From Verrucomicrobiaceae bacterium (GTDB lineage Bacteria; Verrucomicrobiota; Verrucomicrobiia; Verrucomicrobiales; Verrucomicrobiaceae), in NCBI GenBank assembly GCA_016795485.1, contig JAEUHM010000032.1, positions 1 to 64,000 of the forward strand: a stretch of 64,000 nt of DNA. Reading direction: 5' to 3'. The notes under the pieces are model-generated. The model did no database searches, was not told where the DNA came from, and saw only the letters and a program-made list of their open reading frames with translations. The position numbers and the translations under genes are program-made. Below, one piece after another: positions 9,124-16,957 of the stretch (position 1 is its first letter; every line of letters starts with the position of its first letter).

Positions 9124-9152
9124 TTGCCGGGGCTTACCAGGATCTGTATAAA
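9124..9152 (+). promoter_or_regulatory. candidate sigma70-type promoter for the esterase-glpK operon
   Basis: TTGCCG (9124-9129) and TATAAA (9147-9152) are separated by 17 bases. The ATG of the esterase is at 9161, so transcription would begin at or just before the start codon and give a leaderless or near-leaderless mRNA. This is pattern matching only. Confidence 0.4.
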
Positions 9153-9160
9153 CTTGGCGT

Positions 9161-10114
9161 ATGAAAGATTCGATTCGCACTTTGATGATGTCTGGCTTGT
9201 TGGCGGTGACCGCCTTGGGTTATGCGCCTGGGGAGAAGATCAGTCGTGAGTGGACATCTCTGGATGGGCGTAAGTTGATGGCAGAGCTTATCGAATACAA
9301 CGGGACCGAGGTGCGCCTGAAGAGAGCCACAGACTTTCAAGTGATGAAAGTTCCCCTCTCGGTACTGTCTGCTGACGACAAAAAGTTTGTTCTGTCGATG
9401 GTCCAAGAGCGGAAACTGGATGCCGCTCTGAAAGAGGGTAGCTACAAGGACAAGATTACCGGATCTTTTGTGCAGGGGACTTCTAAACAGGGGCTCAACT
9501 ACCAATTTTTTGGGAATCCCGAGTGGCAAGGGACCAAGCGTTACCCCATTGTGATTTGGTTGCACGGTTCAGGCCAAAGCGGCAGCGACAACACCTCCCA
9601 AATGGGCGGTGCTACTGGAGTTTTCACCAAGGCAGAGAATCAGGAAAAGAATCCCTGCTTCGTCCTCGCTCCGCAATGCCCTGATGCGGATATTGGATGG
9701 AACAAAGAGGTGGCTACCAACCTGATGGCGCTTTTGGGCGACCTCGTGAGCAACCTGCCAATCGACAAAAATCGCATTTACCTCACAGGCTCGTCCATGG
9801 GGGGATTTGGAACGTTCAATCTCCTATTGAAGCATCCAGGCATATTTGCGGCAGGGGTGCCGCTTTGTGGGGGAAGTGATGCGAAGAACGCAGAGGCTCT
9901 CCAAGGCACGCCGATCTGGGCTTTTCATGGCGATAAAGATGACATGGTCCCTGTTGAAAGGACACGCAATGTGATGAACGCGATTGTGGCGATGGGCGGC
10001 AAGAGAGCGCGGTATACCGAGTTGACGGGTGAAGGTCATGGCATCACCGGCAGTGTTTATCCGCGCTCCGACCTGCACGATTGGTTGTTCGCGCAACGAT
10101 TGGGGGCAGAGTGA
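9161..10114 (+). CDS. secreted alpha/beta-hydrolase esterase with N-terminal SHD1 domain
   Basis: The 317-residue product has a signal peptide (about residues 1-22). An SHD1-like domain follows ([20 protein letters not shown] to about residue 78), common in Verrucomicrobia and Planctomycetes. An LpqC/feruloyl-esterase-like hydrolase completes the protein: the oxyanion region is LHGSGQSG, nucleophile Ser212 lies in GSSMGGFG, an acid sits in HGDKDDMVP, and His293 is in GEGHG. It should cleave an ester outside the cytoplasm. The stop codon overlaps the glpK start (TGATG), so the two genes are coupled. That suggests, as inference, that the released product includes glycerol or a glycerol-containing compound. 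Confidence 0.8.
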   Translation: MKDSIRTLMMSGLLAVTALGYAPGEKISREWTSLDGRKLMAELIEYNGTEVRLKRATDFQVMKVPLSVLSADDKKFVLSMVQERKLDAALKEGSYKDKITGSFVQGTSKQGLNYQFFGNPEWQGTKRYPIVIWLHGSGQSGSDNTSQMGGATGVFTKAENQEKNPCFVLAPQCPDADIGWNKEVATNLMALLGDLVSNLPIDKNRIYLTGSSMGGFGTFNLLLKHPGIFAAGVPLCGGSDAKNAEALQGTPIWAFHGDKDDMVPVERTRNVMNAIVAMGGKRARYTELTGEGHGITGSVYPRSDLHDWLFAQRLGAE

Positions 10115-11610
10115 TGAGTGAGCTGATTCTGGCCCTCGATCAGGGGACGACTTCATCCCGTGCCATCTTGTTTGATGGCCATGCTCAGCCAGTTGAGGTA
10201 TCACAGAAAGAGTTTGGGCAGATTTTCCCAAAACCGGGCTGGGTGGAGCATGACGCGGAGGAGATTTGGCAAACTCAGCGGGATGTGGCTCTGAAGGCGC
10301 TGAGAAATGACAAGGCGGTTGCTATCGGCATTACGAATCAGCGTGAAACCACGGTGCTATGGGACCGCAAGACCGGAAAACCGATCCATCATGCGATTGT
10401 TTGGCAGGACCGGCGGACTTCGGCCAGATGCGACCAACTTCGTGCCCAGCGGAAGGATCGACTGATCCAGAGTCGGACAGGGTTGATCCTCGACGCGTAT
10501 TTTTCCGCCACGAAGTTGGAATGGTTGCTCGATCATGTGCCAGGTGCAAGGAAGCGAGCCGAGAAGGGTGAGTTGGCCTTCGGCACGATCGATTGCTGGC
10601 TTCTCTACAAGCTGACCGAAGGCAGAGTGCATGCCACTGATGCGAGCAATGCAAGCCGCACGATGCTTTACAACATCCACAAGGGTTGTTGGGACGCTGA
10701 GTTACTTAAGTTGTTTCGTATCCCTTCGAGTGTGCTCCCAGAAGTCAAAGATAGCAGCGGCTATTTTGGGCAAGCATCTGCTCTGCCCGGAAACATCCCC
10801 ATTTACGGTATGGCTGGCGATCAACAGGCGGCTTTGTTTGGTCAAGGTTGCAATAAGCCGGGCATGGCAAAGAACACCTATGGCACAGGCTGTTTTATGC
10901 TGATGAACACCGGCAGAGAAGCGGGGAAATCGCGCAACAAGTTGCTCACGACCGTTGCATGGCAACTGGACGGTCAGCGCCATTACGCCCTTGAAGGCGC
11001 TATCTTCATCGCTGGAGCGGTGGTGCAGTGGTTGAGAGATGGACTAGGCATCATTTCTCATGCGAACGAGGTCGAGGAACTTGCTCGGAGTGTTCCAGAT
11101 ACAGGTGGAGTGCATCTCGTGCCTGCATTTACAGGATTAGGCGCTCCTTGGTGGGATCAGCATGCCCGCGGAACCATCACGGGATTGACACGGGGAACGA
11201 CAAAGGCCCACCTAGCTCGTGCCGCCCTTGAAAGCATCGCCTTGCAGACGGTTGATGTTCTCTCAGCGATGCAAATAGACTCCGGACTCAAGCTGCGTGA
11301 GTTGTGGGTAGATGGCGGAGCGACTGCGAATGAGCTATTAATGCAGACGCAGGCAGATCTTGCCGGTGTGGTGGTAGTGCGGCCTCAGGTAGCCGAGACA
11401 ACCGCCTTGGGTGCAGCAAAACTTGCAGCCATGGCGGCCGGCGTGTGGAAATCCGTGTTCAAGGCAAGTAAGGCCGAAGGTAGCCGATTCTCTCCCGCAA
11501 TGAAGCCAGCGGCTCGGCGTGCAAGACTGGAATCATGGCATGTCGCGGTGGATCAGACCATGACTCCATCTAAAAACCATTTGCGAGAAATGGAGGCACG
11601 TCGTAGATAA
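10114..11610 (+). CDS. glpK: glycerol kinase
   Basis: Phosphorylates glycerol to sn-glycerol 3-phosphate with ATP. I choose the ATG at 10114-10116 because [20 protein letters not shown] is the canonical FGGY N-terminus and this ATG overlaps the esterase stop. The 498-residue length is normal. Family signatures visible include the substrate-contact region [41 protein letters not shown], and the C-terminal [18 protein letters not shown]. No glycerol facilitator or glpD lies nearby. The tRNA-Val gene follows 27 bases after the stop. Confidence 0.95.
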   Translation: MSELILALDQGTTSSRAILFDGHAQPVEVSQKEFGQIFPKPGWVEHDAEEIWQTQRDVALKALRNDKAVAIGITNQRETTVLWDRKTGKPIHHAIVWQDRRTSARCDQLRAQRKDRLIQSRTGLILDAYFSATKLEWLLDHVPGARKRAEKGELAFGTIDCWLLYKLTEGRVHATDASNASRTMLYNIHKGCWDAELLKLFRIPSSVLPEVKDSSGYFGQASALPGNIPIYGMAGDQQAALFGQGCNKPGMAKNTYGTGCFMLMNTGREAGKSRNKLLTTVAWQLDGQRHYALEGAIFIAGAVVQWLRDGLGIISHANEVEELARSVPDTGGVHLVPAFTGLGAPWWDQHARGTITGLTRGTTKAHLARAALESIALQTVDVLSAMQIDSGLKLRELWVDGGATANELLMQTQADLAGVVVVRPQVAETTALGAAKLAAMAAGVWKSVFKASKAEGSRFSPAMKPAARRARLESWHVAVDQTMTPSKNHLREMEARRR

Positions 11611-11637
11611 CAGACCGCTCAAATGGCGGAAGTTTTC

Positions 11638-11712
11638 GCTCGGTTAGCTCAGTGGTAGAGCATCACCTTGACATGGTGGGGGCCACAGGTTCGAACCCTG
11701 TACCGAGCACCA
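11638..11712 (+). tRNA. tRNA-Val (anticodon GAC)
   Basis: A complete cloverleaf can be drawn: acceptor GCTCGGT with ACCGAGC, D stem GCTC/GAGC, anticodon stem TCACC/GGTGG with loop TTGACAT (anticodon GAC), a 5-base variable loop, and T stem ACAGG/CCTGT around TTCGAAC. The discriminator A is followed by an encoded CCA. Confidence 0.97.
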
Positions 11713-11731
11713 TTTCATGACGAAGAGCAGC

Positions 11732-12013
11732 TTATTTCTTCTTCTTGAACTCGCGGCGGATGCGATAGGGAGCAAACTCCTGAGGTGAAATGAACTTGTC
11801 GCCATCCGCATCGGTCTTGGTGAACATTTGGGAGGTGTTTTCGCCTCCTTTTCGGCCTTTGTCTGCGGTGGAGAACTCAGAGTAGTCGAGCTTTCCGTCC
11901 TTGTTTTTGTCGGCGTCCCGGAAGGAAGGAGGATCGCTGGCGAGAAGTTGACCTGTGACAACGGTTGTGATGACGAGGATGAGTGGCAGTGAAGATGATT
12001 TCATAGCGATCAT
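11732..12013 (-). CDS. small secreted EF-hand protein
   Basis: The 93-residue product has an N-terminal signal peptide (to about residue 25, ending LLASD). Two EF-hand loops follow: residues 35-46 (D35, N37, D39, G40, E46) and residues 68-79 (D68, D70, D72, E79, with Lys at position 6 in place of Gly). The C-terminus is very basic (RIRREFKKKK). It should bind calcium in the periplasm or outside the cell. ATGs at 12013 and 12004 are both possible starts. It lies 19 bases after the tRNA on the opposite strand and diverges from eboE. Confidence 0.75.
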   Translation of the reverse strand: MIAMKSSSLPLILVITTVVTGQLLASDPPSFRDADKNKDGKLDYSEFSTADKGRKGGENTSQMFTKTDADGDKFISPQEFAPYRIRREFKKKK

Positions 12014-12146
12014 TCAACGAGGATGTCGCAAGGCTGTTAGCTGAATGACAATCGGCGCGGAAGGTATGACAAACTAAGGATGGGCGGCTTGCTCGGACGC
12101 AGGGTTGACGTTGAGCGGATTCGTTGGCTTGCTGGTGTCCGAATCC

Positions 12147-13334
12147 ATGCACTTGAATCACGACATCCATCTGGGCTATTGCACCAACATCCACCGGGGA
12201 GAATCCTGGGACGAGACGTGGAAGCGGCTGGATGTGCACACACTTGAGGTGCGGAGGCGTGTATTGCCACAAGATAAGCCATACGGTATTGGCTTGCGGC
12301 TAGGAAATCAGGCCGCCCGGGAGCTTGCGGCCTCGCCTTGTCAGTTGGCGGAGTTTCAGGAGTGGTTGGAGAAAAACAACTGCTACGTATTCACGATCAA
12401 TGGCTTTCCTTACGGCGCGTTTCACGGCACAAGGGTCAAGGAGCAAGTGTTCAAGCCCGACTGGGCAACCCAGGAGCGGCTGGATTACACCTGCCTGTTG
12501 TTTGATTTGCTGGCAAAGCTGCTGCCCAAAGGCATGAGCGGGAGCGTCAGCACACTACCCGGATCACACAAGACTTTTAATGTGGGCTCGGAGGAGATCA
12601 GCCAGATCTTTTCCAATCTAAAGATATGCAAAGAGCATATCGCGCGGATCTCTGAAGAGACTGGGCATGATTTGCACCTCGGGCTTGAGCCGGAGCCACT
12701 CGGGCTATTTGAGACCAGCGGCGAGACAATCAAGTTCTTCGGGCTGTATCTTGATCAGTATCCGCAAGACACGGAGTTTCTGCGCTTTGTGGGTATGAAC
12801 TATGATACGTGCCATTTAGCGATTGAGTATGAAGAGGCAGCGTCTTCATTGAAGCGCATTCAGGATCATGGTATCCGAATCAGCAAGCTCCACTTCAGCA
12901 ACGCTTTGAGACTGACGCCCACGCCCGAAAACTTACAGCGCTTGGCGCAGTTCAACGAGCCAGTTTACTTCCATCAAGTGATTGTTCGAGACGGGAACAA
13001 CCCGCTGCGGCGATTTGCTGATCTCGATCTAGCACTTGAGGCTGTGGCCACTGATCCAAAGATTGCTGGCGACGAGTGGCGGGTACATTTCCACATTCCA
13101 TTGCATGCCAGACCCTCAAGCGGATTTGCAGATACCAGTGACCATGTTTTGGGCGCTATGGACTGGTTGGCCACCGATCCCAATGGGTGCAAGCACATCG
13201 AGATGGAAACCTATACGTGGGAAGTTCTGCCTGAGGAGATGAGGTCCGCAGGAGTGGAAGATCAACTCGTGAAAGAGTATGACTGGACGCTTGCCGAGTT
13301 GGCCAAGCGTGATCTCTATTCCCCAGTTTCATGA
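12147..13334 (+). CDS. eboE: EboE-family TIM-barrel protein (metabolite traffic)
   Basis: From ATG 12147 the product starts MHLNHDIHLGYCTNIHRGESW, the characteristic EboE opening. About 395 residues form a predicted xylose-isomerase-like TIM barrel; GLRLG, LGLEPEPLG, NYDTCHLAIEYE and SKLHFSNAL are likely strand ends with metal or substrate ligands. EboE belongs to the eboABCEF set linked to export of isoprenoid-type precursors to the periplasm (scytonemin in cyanobacteria, edb/ebo clusters elsewhere). No other ebo gene is in the window. Its stop overlaps the start of the Hsp33-like gene by four bases (ATGA). Confidence 0.85.
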   Translation: MHLNHDIHLGYCTNIHRGESWDETWKRLDVHTLEVRRRVLPQDKPYGIGLRLGNQAARELAASPCQLAEFQEWLEKNNCYVFTINGFPYGAFHGTRVKEQVFKPDWATQERLDYTCLLFDLLAKLLPKGMSGSVSTLPGSHKTFNVGSEEISQIFSNLKICKEHIARISEETGHDLHLGLEPEPLGLFETSGETIKFFGLYLDQYPQDTEFLRFVGMNYDTCHLAIEYEEAASSLKRIQDHGIRISKLHFSNALRLTPTPENLQRLAQFNEPVYFHQVIVRDGNNPLRRFADLDLALEAVATDPKIAGDEWRVHFHIPLHARPSSGFADTSDHVLGAMDWLATDPNGCKHIEMETYTWEVLPEEMRSAGVEDQLVKEYDWTLAELAKRDLYSPVS

Positions 13335-14125
13335 GCCAGCCTCTTCAGGAAGATTTATCCATCATTGACGTCCGTTCCTACTATGTGCGTCATCGCAACG
13401 CACTTTTGGTTCAGGCCAAGTTTGGCCCAATGTTCATGGACTACTACCTGCACTTGATGAATCACGGCATCAAGTATGACAAAGCGCTGGATGATCGTCT
13501 CAAAAGCGCGCTGGCTGCCATGACGCTACATCTTTGTTCGCGTCCCCAGGACGAGACAGTGGCTTGGACAGTGCATTTCCATCGCCCGCTCGCTAATCTT
13601 TTTGTCACAGGCAGTACGCGGCCAGGGAAGGTAACAGGTCGCGTGTTCACTGAAGATGTTAGGGACAGCGGGACCGGTTTGTTTGTGGCTCAAGTGACAC
13701 GTCCACATGTTCAACCTCGTCAGAGCATGGTCGAAGTTCAGGGGAACGATGTGCTTGAAATGGTGGAGCACTTTTACTCCCAAAGCGAGCAACGCATGAC
13801 CCGCTTCTTTCCAGGTGCAGATGAGCTGTTCACTATGGTCTCTGCCGAGCCTGATTGTGATGAAGAATGGCTCCTGGCTTTAGCTCCAGATGAACTTCCC
13901 ACCCTGGGTGAACGAGAGCATCTGACGCTGCTTGAGACCCGTGGCTACATCTTTTCTTGCGGGTGTCACATCGAACGGCTTTACCCGCTCATCGCGAGGC
14001 TGAGCGACGATGATCTTGATCACATCTTCTCAGATGGAGTGGCCACGATTACATGTCCGCGTTGTGGAGCGATTTACCGAGCCGGTAAAGAGCATTTTGA
14101 AGAGTGGCGGCAGGGTCAAAAGTAG
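13331..14125 (+). CDS. divergent Hsp33-family redox-regulated chaperone
   Basis: The 264-residue product has the length and C-terminal zinc-binding layout of Hsp33: CGC at about residues 213-215, 29 intervening residues, then CPRC, fitting CXC-X(27-32)-CXXC. In Hsp33 these cysteines hold zinc when reduced and form disulfides on oxidation, activating holdase function. The N-terminal substrate domain is divergent. Phe/Tyr-rich MFMDYYLHLMNHG replaces the usual opening, and CSRPQDETVAWTVHF agrees only weakly with the family. It is translationally coupled to eboE, which is not a known partner. The next gene, znuA, is preceded by its own operator. Confidence 0.75.
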   Translation: MSQPLQEDLSIIDVRSYYVRHRNALLVQAKFGPMFMDYYLHLMNHGIKYDKALDDRLKSALAAMTLHLCSRPQDETVAWTVHFHRPLANLFVTGSTRPGKVTGRVFTEDVRDSGTGLFVAQVTRPHVQPRQSMVEVQGNDVLEMVEHFYSQSEQRMTRFFPGADELFTMVSAEPDCDEEWLLALAPDELPTLGEREHLTLLETRGYIFSCGCHIERLYPLIARLSDDDLDHIFSDGVATITCPRCGAIYRAGKEHFEEWRQGQK

Positions 14126-14136
14126 TCGCTTGACCT

Positions 14137-14157
14137 TAATGCAATGCGATTGCATTA
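14137..14157 (+). promoter_or_regulatory. 21-bp palindromic operator, probable Zur/Fur-type metal-regulator site
   Basis: Perfect 9-base arms TAATGCAAT and ATTGCATTA flank GCG, directly upstream of the zinc-binding-protein gene. A possible -35 TTGACC (14130-14135) precedes it, so a bound repressor would cover the promoter spacer and -10 region. The size and symmetry fit a dimeric Fur-superfamily site. Zur is the natural candidate from the downstream genes, but the regulator is not encoded nearby. Confidence 0.7.
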
Positions 14158-14163
14158 GTGGAA

Positions 14164-15078
14164 ATGAGAATGCCAATTCATTTCCGAACGTTAATCGCCC
14201 TGGTAGCAGTGGCGGTTAGCAGTATCGCGCACAGCCAAGTCAAAGTGGTTTCCTTGCATCCACTCATCGGCGATTTGGCGAGGCAGGTGGCTGGAAAAAA
14301 CGCTGTGGTCATCGATGCCGTGAAGCCTGGCGGCGATATCCACCATTTTGAGCCTACCGCAAAGGACGTGGCCGGAATGAAGGGTGCCTTACTCATTTTG
14401 GCCTCTGGAAAAGGCCTGGAAAGCTATCTGAGCAACTTGCGGGACAGCGTTCCTGGCATTCCAGTTGTCGAAGTTGGGCGCACGATCCCATCGGTAAAGA
14501 TTGAGGCTGGTCAGGAAGTATTTTACTGCTGTCCAGCTCATGCCAGTGGAGCGATCGACCCTCACTGGTGGCACAGTGCTGAGAACATGCGACGTGCGGC
14601 AAGAGTGATCGCAGATGCACTAGGCGAGGTGGACCCAGCCAATAAAGAAGCCTACAAGACTGCGGGTGCAGCTGTGGGGCAGCAGATGACTGAACTCAAG
14701 ACTTGGGCGCAGCAGCAGTTTGCCAGCATTCCCCGCTCGGAGCGGAAGCTTGTGACAGCGCATGCGGCGTTTGGTTACTTTTGCAAAGAATACGGGTTCA
14801 AGAGTTTGCCCATACTAGGCCTTAGTCGCCAGGATGAGGCTTCGGCACAGTATGTAGCTGAGGCCGTGAAGACGATCCGCGAAAAAGGCATCAAAGCGGT
14901 GTTTGCTGAGGATCAGGCCAATCCCAAAGTGCTCCGTGAGATCGTGCGCGAGACTGGAGTGACGATGGGTGAAAGTTTGGTGGCAGACGGGACAAGCCCT
15001 GGGGCAAGCACGTTTGCGACCATGTTTAAGCACAACGTCAACGCGATTACCAAGGCCCTACAAGTAACTCGTCAGTAG
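14164..15078 (+). CDS. znuA: zinc/manganese ABC transporter substrate-binding protein (ZnuA-like)
   Basis: A periplasmic cluster A-I solute-binding protein. A signal peptide (MPIHFRTLIALVAVAVSSIAHS) is followed by two lobes with the metal ligands: His in GGDIHHFEP, His in DPHWWHS, His in TAHAAFGYF, and an acidic residue in AEDQANP. In place of the usual His-rich loop before the second ligand there is a cysteine pair (FYCCPAHASG). GTG 14158, ATG 14164 and ATG 14170 are all possible starts; the last gives the most usual signal peptide and has GGA 7 bases upstream. It is the first gene behind the 21-bp operator, with znuC two genes on and no permease. Confidence 0.85.
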   Translation: MRMPIHFRTLIALVAVAVSSIAHSQVKVVSLHPLIGDLARQVAGKNAVVIDAVKPGGDIHHFEPTAKDVAGMKGALLILASGKGLESYLSNLRDSVPGIPVVEVGRTIPSVKIEAGQEVFYCCPAHASGAIDPHWWHSAENMRRAARVIADALGEVDPANKEAYKTAGAAVGQQMTELKTWAQQQFASIPRSERKLVTAHAAFGYFCKEYGFKSLPILGLSRQDEASAQYVAEAVKTIREKGIKAVFAEDQANPKVLREIVRETGVTMGESLVADGTSPGASTFATMFKHNVNAITKALQVTRQ

Positions 15079-15087
15079 GAAGCACGC

Positions 15088-15519
15088 ATGACTGGCTCTC
15101 CTCCATTGCACTTGGCTCTGCTCCTGGTGGTCTTTATCGTGCTCTCTGTACCGCTTGTGCAACTCACCAGCGCACCGAGCCATAGAGTGATGATTCCTAG
15201 TGAAGAAGTAGAAGACGATATCGTTGCGGGAGTATTGAGATTTAGATGGGCCCATCTGCCAAATCAAGTCACGTTGAAATGCGGTGATTTGGTGTTCTAC
15301 GACTCCAAGCCTGAGGGGAGTATTTTAGAGAAGGAGATTCAACTCAAGATTCCAGACGAAGGAGTTGAGCTATCGCTCCACGCTGAATGGCCAGCAAATA
15401 CGCCAGACACAGCAATTACGGTTGAACTCGAGCCGGACGGTCTTGATGGTCGCAGCGAGACCAAGTGGAGTTCCGAGAGTCGGTTGGACGACGTCATCAC
15501 GTTTATTTGGAAAAGATGA
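15088..15519 (+). CDS. hypothetical single-pass membrane protein in the zinc cluster
   Basis: I do not recognise the family. The 143 residues start with a membrane helix (LHLALLLVVFIVLSVPLVQL, about residues 7-26) and continue as a beta-rich, acidic exported domain. Its fold could be cupredoxin- or immunoglobulin-like, judging only from alternating patterns such as VELSLHAEW and ITVELEPD. There is one cysteine (LKCGDLVFY). It starts 10 bases after znuA and its TGA overlaps the znuC ATG (ATGA), so it is co-translated with both. It might help load the binding protein or anchor it. It cannot replace the missing multi-pass permease. Confidence 0.6.
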   Translation: MTGSPPLHLALLLVVFIVLSVPLVQLTSAPSHRVMIPSEEVEDDIVAGVLRFRWAHLPNQVTLKCGDLVFYDSKPEGSILEKEIQLKIPDEGVELSLHAEWPANTPDTAITVELEPDGLDGRSETKWSSESRLDDVITFIWKR

Positions 15520-16274
15520 GCACTGAGCAGAGCCACATTTGTTGGGGAGCTGGATGCGCCCATGATGTCCATCATCGACTACAGGTCAGCAGTCTCGCAG
15601 TAAGCTATCGAGATGTTATGGCGGTGGAGGGAGTAAGCTTTGCTACGGAGTGTGGCAGAAGTCTTGCACTGATAGGACCAAACGGAGCAGGCAAGAGCAC
15701 ACTTCTGAAGACTATCGCAGGCCTTACAAAGCCAGACCACGGCCAGGTGACATGGCGCGGACAACCCGTCCTTCAAAGCAGTCGTGAGATTGCTTATCTA
15801 CCTCAGCGGGGAGCTGTGGACTGGAGCTTTCCCATCACTGTCCGAGGCTTGGTAGAGATGGGTCGATATCCCTCACTTGGCTGGTGGAGAAGTTTTCGCA
15901 AGCACGATCAAGATATCGTGCAGCGTGCTCTGGACGCAATGCATCTGAATGAACTGCGAGACCGCCAGATAAGCGAGTTATCTGGAGGCCAGCAGCAACG
16001 AGCCTTTATCGCGCGGGCATTGGCACAAGAGGCGCATGTGCTTCTACTGGATGAGCCATTTACGGGGCTGGACAAGCCTGCTCAGGAGGGACTTGAACAC
16101 CTATTTAGAGATCTGACCAAAGAGGGGCGCTTGCTGATCTCAAGTCATCACGACCTTGGCACAGTTGAGCGCATATTTGACGATGTTCTGATCATGAAGT
16201 GCAAACCTGTGGCTTTTGGCCCTGTGAGTGAAGTGTTCAACTCCGGGAATATCAGCCTAGCTTACGCCGCATGA
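15516..16274 (+). CDS. znuC: metal ABC transporter ATPase (ZnuC-like)
   Basis: From the ATG overlapping the previous stop, the product has 252 residues. Walker A is GPNGAGKST, the signature motif LSGGQQQR, Walker B LLLDEPF, and the switch histidine lies in ISSHHDL. The region LPQRGAVDWSFPITVRGLVEMGRY matches the ZnuC/MntB/TroB subfamily of manganese/zinc importers. The N-terminus before the first strand has extra metal-binding residues (HICWGAGCAHDVHH). The expected permease gene does not follow; the next gene is on the opposite strand 1 base after the stop, so the membrane subunit must be elsewhere. Confidence 0.9.
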   Translation: MSTEQSHICWGAGCAHDVHHRLQVSSLAVSYRDVMAVEGVSFATECGRSLALIGPNGAGKSTLLKTIAGLTKPDHGQVTWRGQPVLQSSREIAYLPQRGAVDWSFPITVRGLVEMGRYPSLGWWRSFRKHDQDIVQRALDAMHLNELRDRQISELSGGQQQRAFIARALAQEAHVLLLDEPFTGLDKPAQEGLEHLFRDLTKEGRLLISSHHDLGTVERIFDDVLIMKCKPVAFGPVSEVFNSGNISLAYAA

Positions 16275-16275
16275 C

Positions 16276-16953
16276 CTATCGGTATTCGTAGGACCTCCGC
16301 GGCTCGTTTTCTCGAATGCGGGTCTGCCTTTGTGTCTCTTCAGGAGCTCCGTAGAACACGGTAAATCGAAGAATACCTTCCATTTTCTCGGGTTCATGGC
16401 GAGCAAGTGCAAGAATGTCGGTCACTGTGGCTGCTGAGAGCTTTGGGGTGGTTCCGTCGGTGCCCCGGTGTGTTCGTAGTCTGACAATCTCGTTTGGATC
16501 GATCAGCACGCCCCGGCGTTCGATCGGTCTTCCGCCCTGATCAAAAATATCCCGCCCTTGGGCATCTACCACGACGTCGATTAAGCGATTCCGCAAGTTC
16601 CTGAGCTGAATGGAGATTGCTTCCTGTTTATCTCTTGTTTCCACCACAAGAACACCACCGCACTCATGCGATCTGAGTGAACGTCCCCGGTCAGACCGAA
16701 TGCGGACTGCTAGCGACCCATCACCAGACCGCCACCATCCACGATCACGACGAGATATATCCTCCCTAGCCAAGAGCACTGCGGGCTTGTTGTCAGAGCT
16801 GGCCAAAACCACCCACGCGGTCATTTGCGGCACCGTGGATGTCCTGGATGTCAGCACTTCAGGGCGCGGCGCTTTACAGCTGGTCGCGAGTAAAGAGAAT
16901 GCGAGGGCGAAGAGTGGTAAGGTAACTTGCGGTAGCCTCTGATGTGACATCAT
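16276..16953 (-). CDS. hypothetical lipoprotein
   Basis: The 225-residue product has a lipoprotein signal with lipobox LLATSC (Cys about residue 26). The mature domain is rich in Arg and beta strands (LAVRIRSDRGRSLRSHECGGVLVVE; FDQGGRPIERRGVLIDPNE). I do not recognise it; it may bind a ligand at the outer membrane or inner leaflet. It starts 4 bases after the stop of the SufR-like regulator, so the two likely form an operon. Its stop is 1 base from the znuC stop on the other strand. Confidence 0.6.
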   Translation of the reverse strand: MMSHQRLPQVTLPLFALAFSLLATSCKAPRPEVLTSRTSTVPQMTAWVVLASSDNKPAVLLAREDISRRDRGWWRSGDGSLAVRIRSDRGRSLRSHECGGVLVVETRDKQEAISIQLRNLRNRLIDVVVDAQGRDIFDQGGRPIERRGVLIDPNEIVRLRTHRGTDGTTPKLSAATVTDILALARHEPEKMEGILRFTVFYGAPEETQRQTRIRENEPRRSYEYR

Positions 16954-16957
16954 TCCA

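Noticed and set aside
15465-15515. Upstream start for the ABC ATPase at 15465
   Set aside because: It would add 17 atypical residues within the previous gene, whereas ATG 15516 overlaps that gene's stop in the usual ATGA manner.
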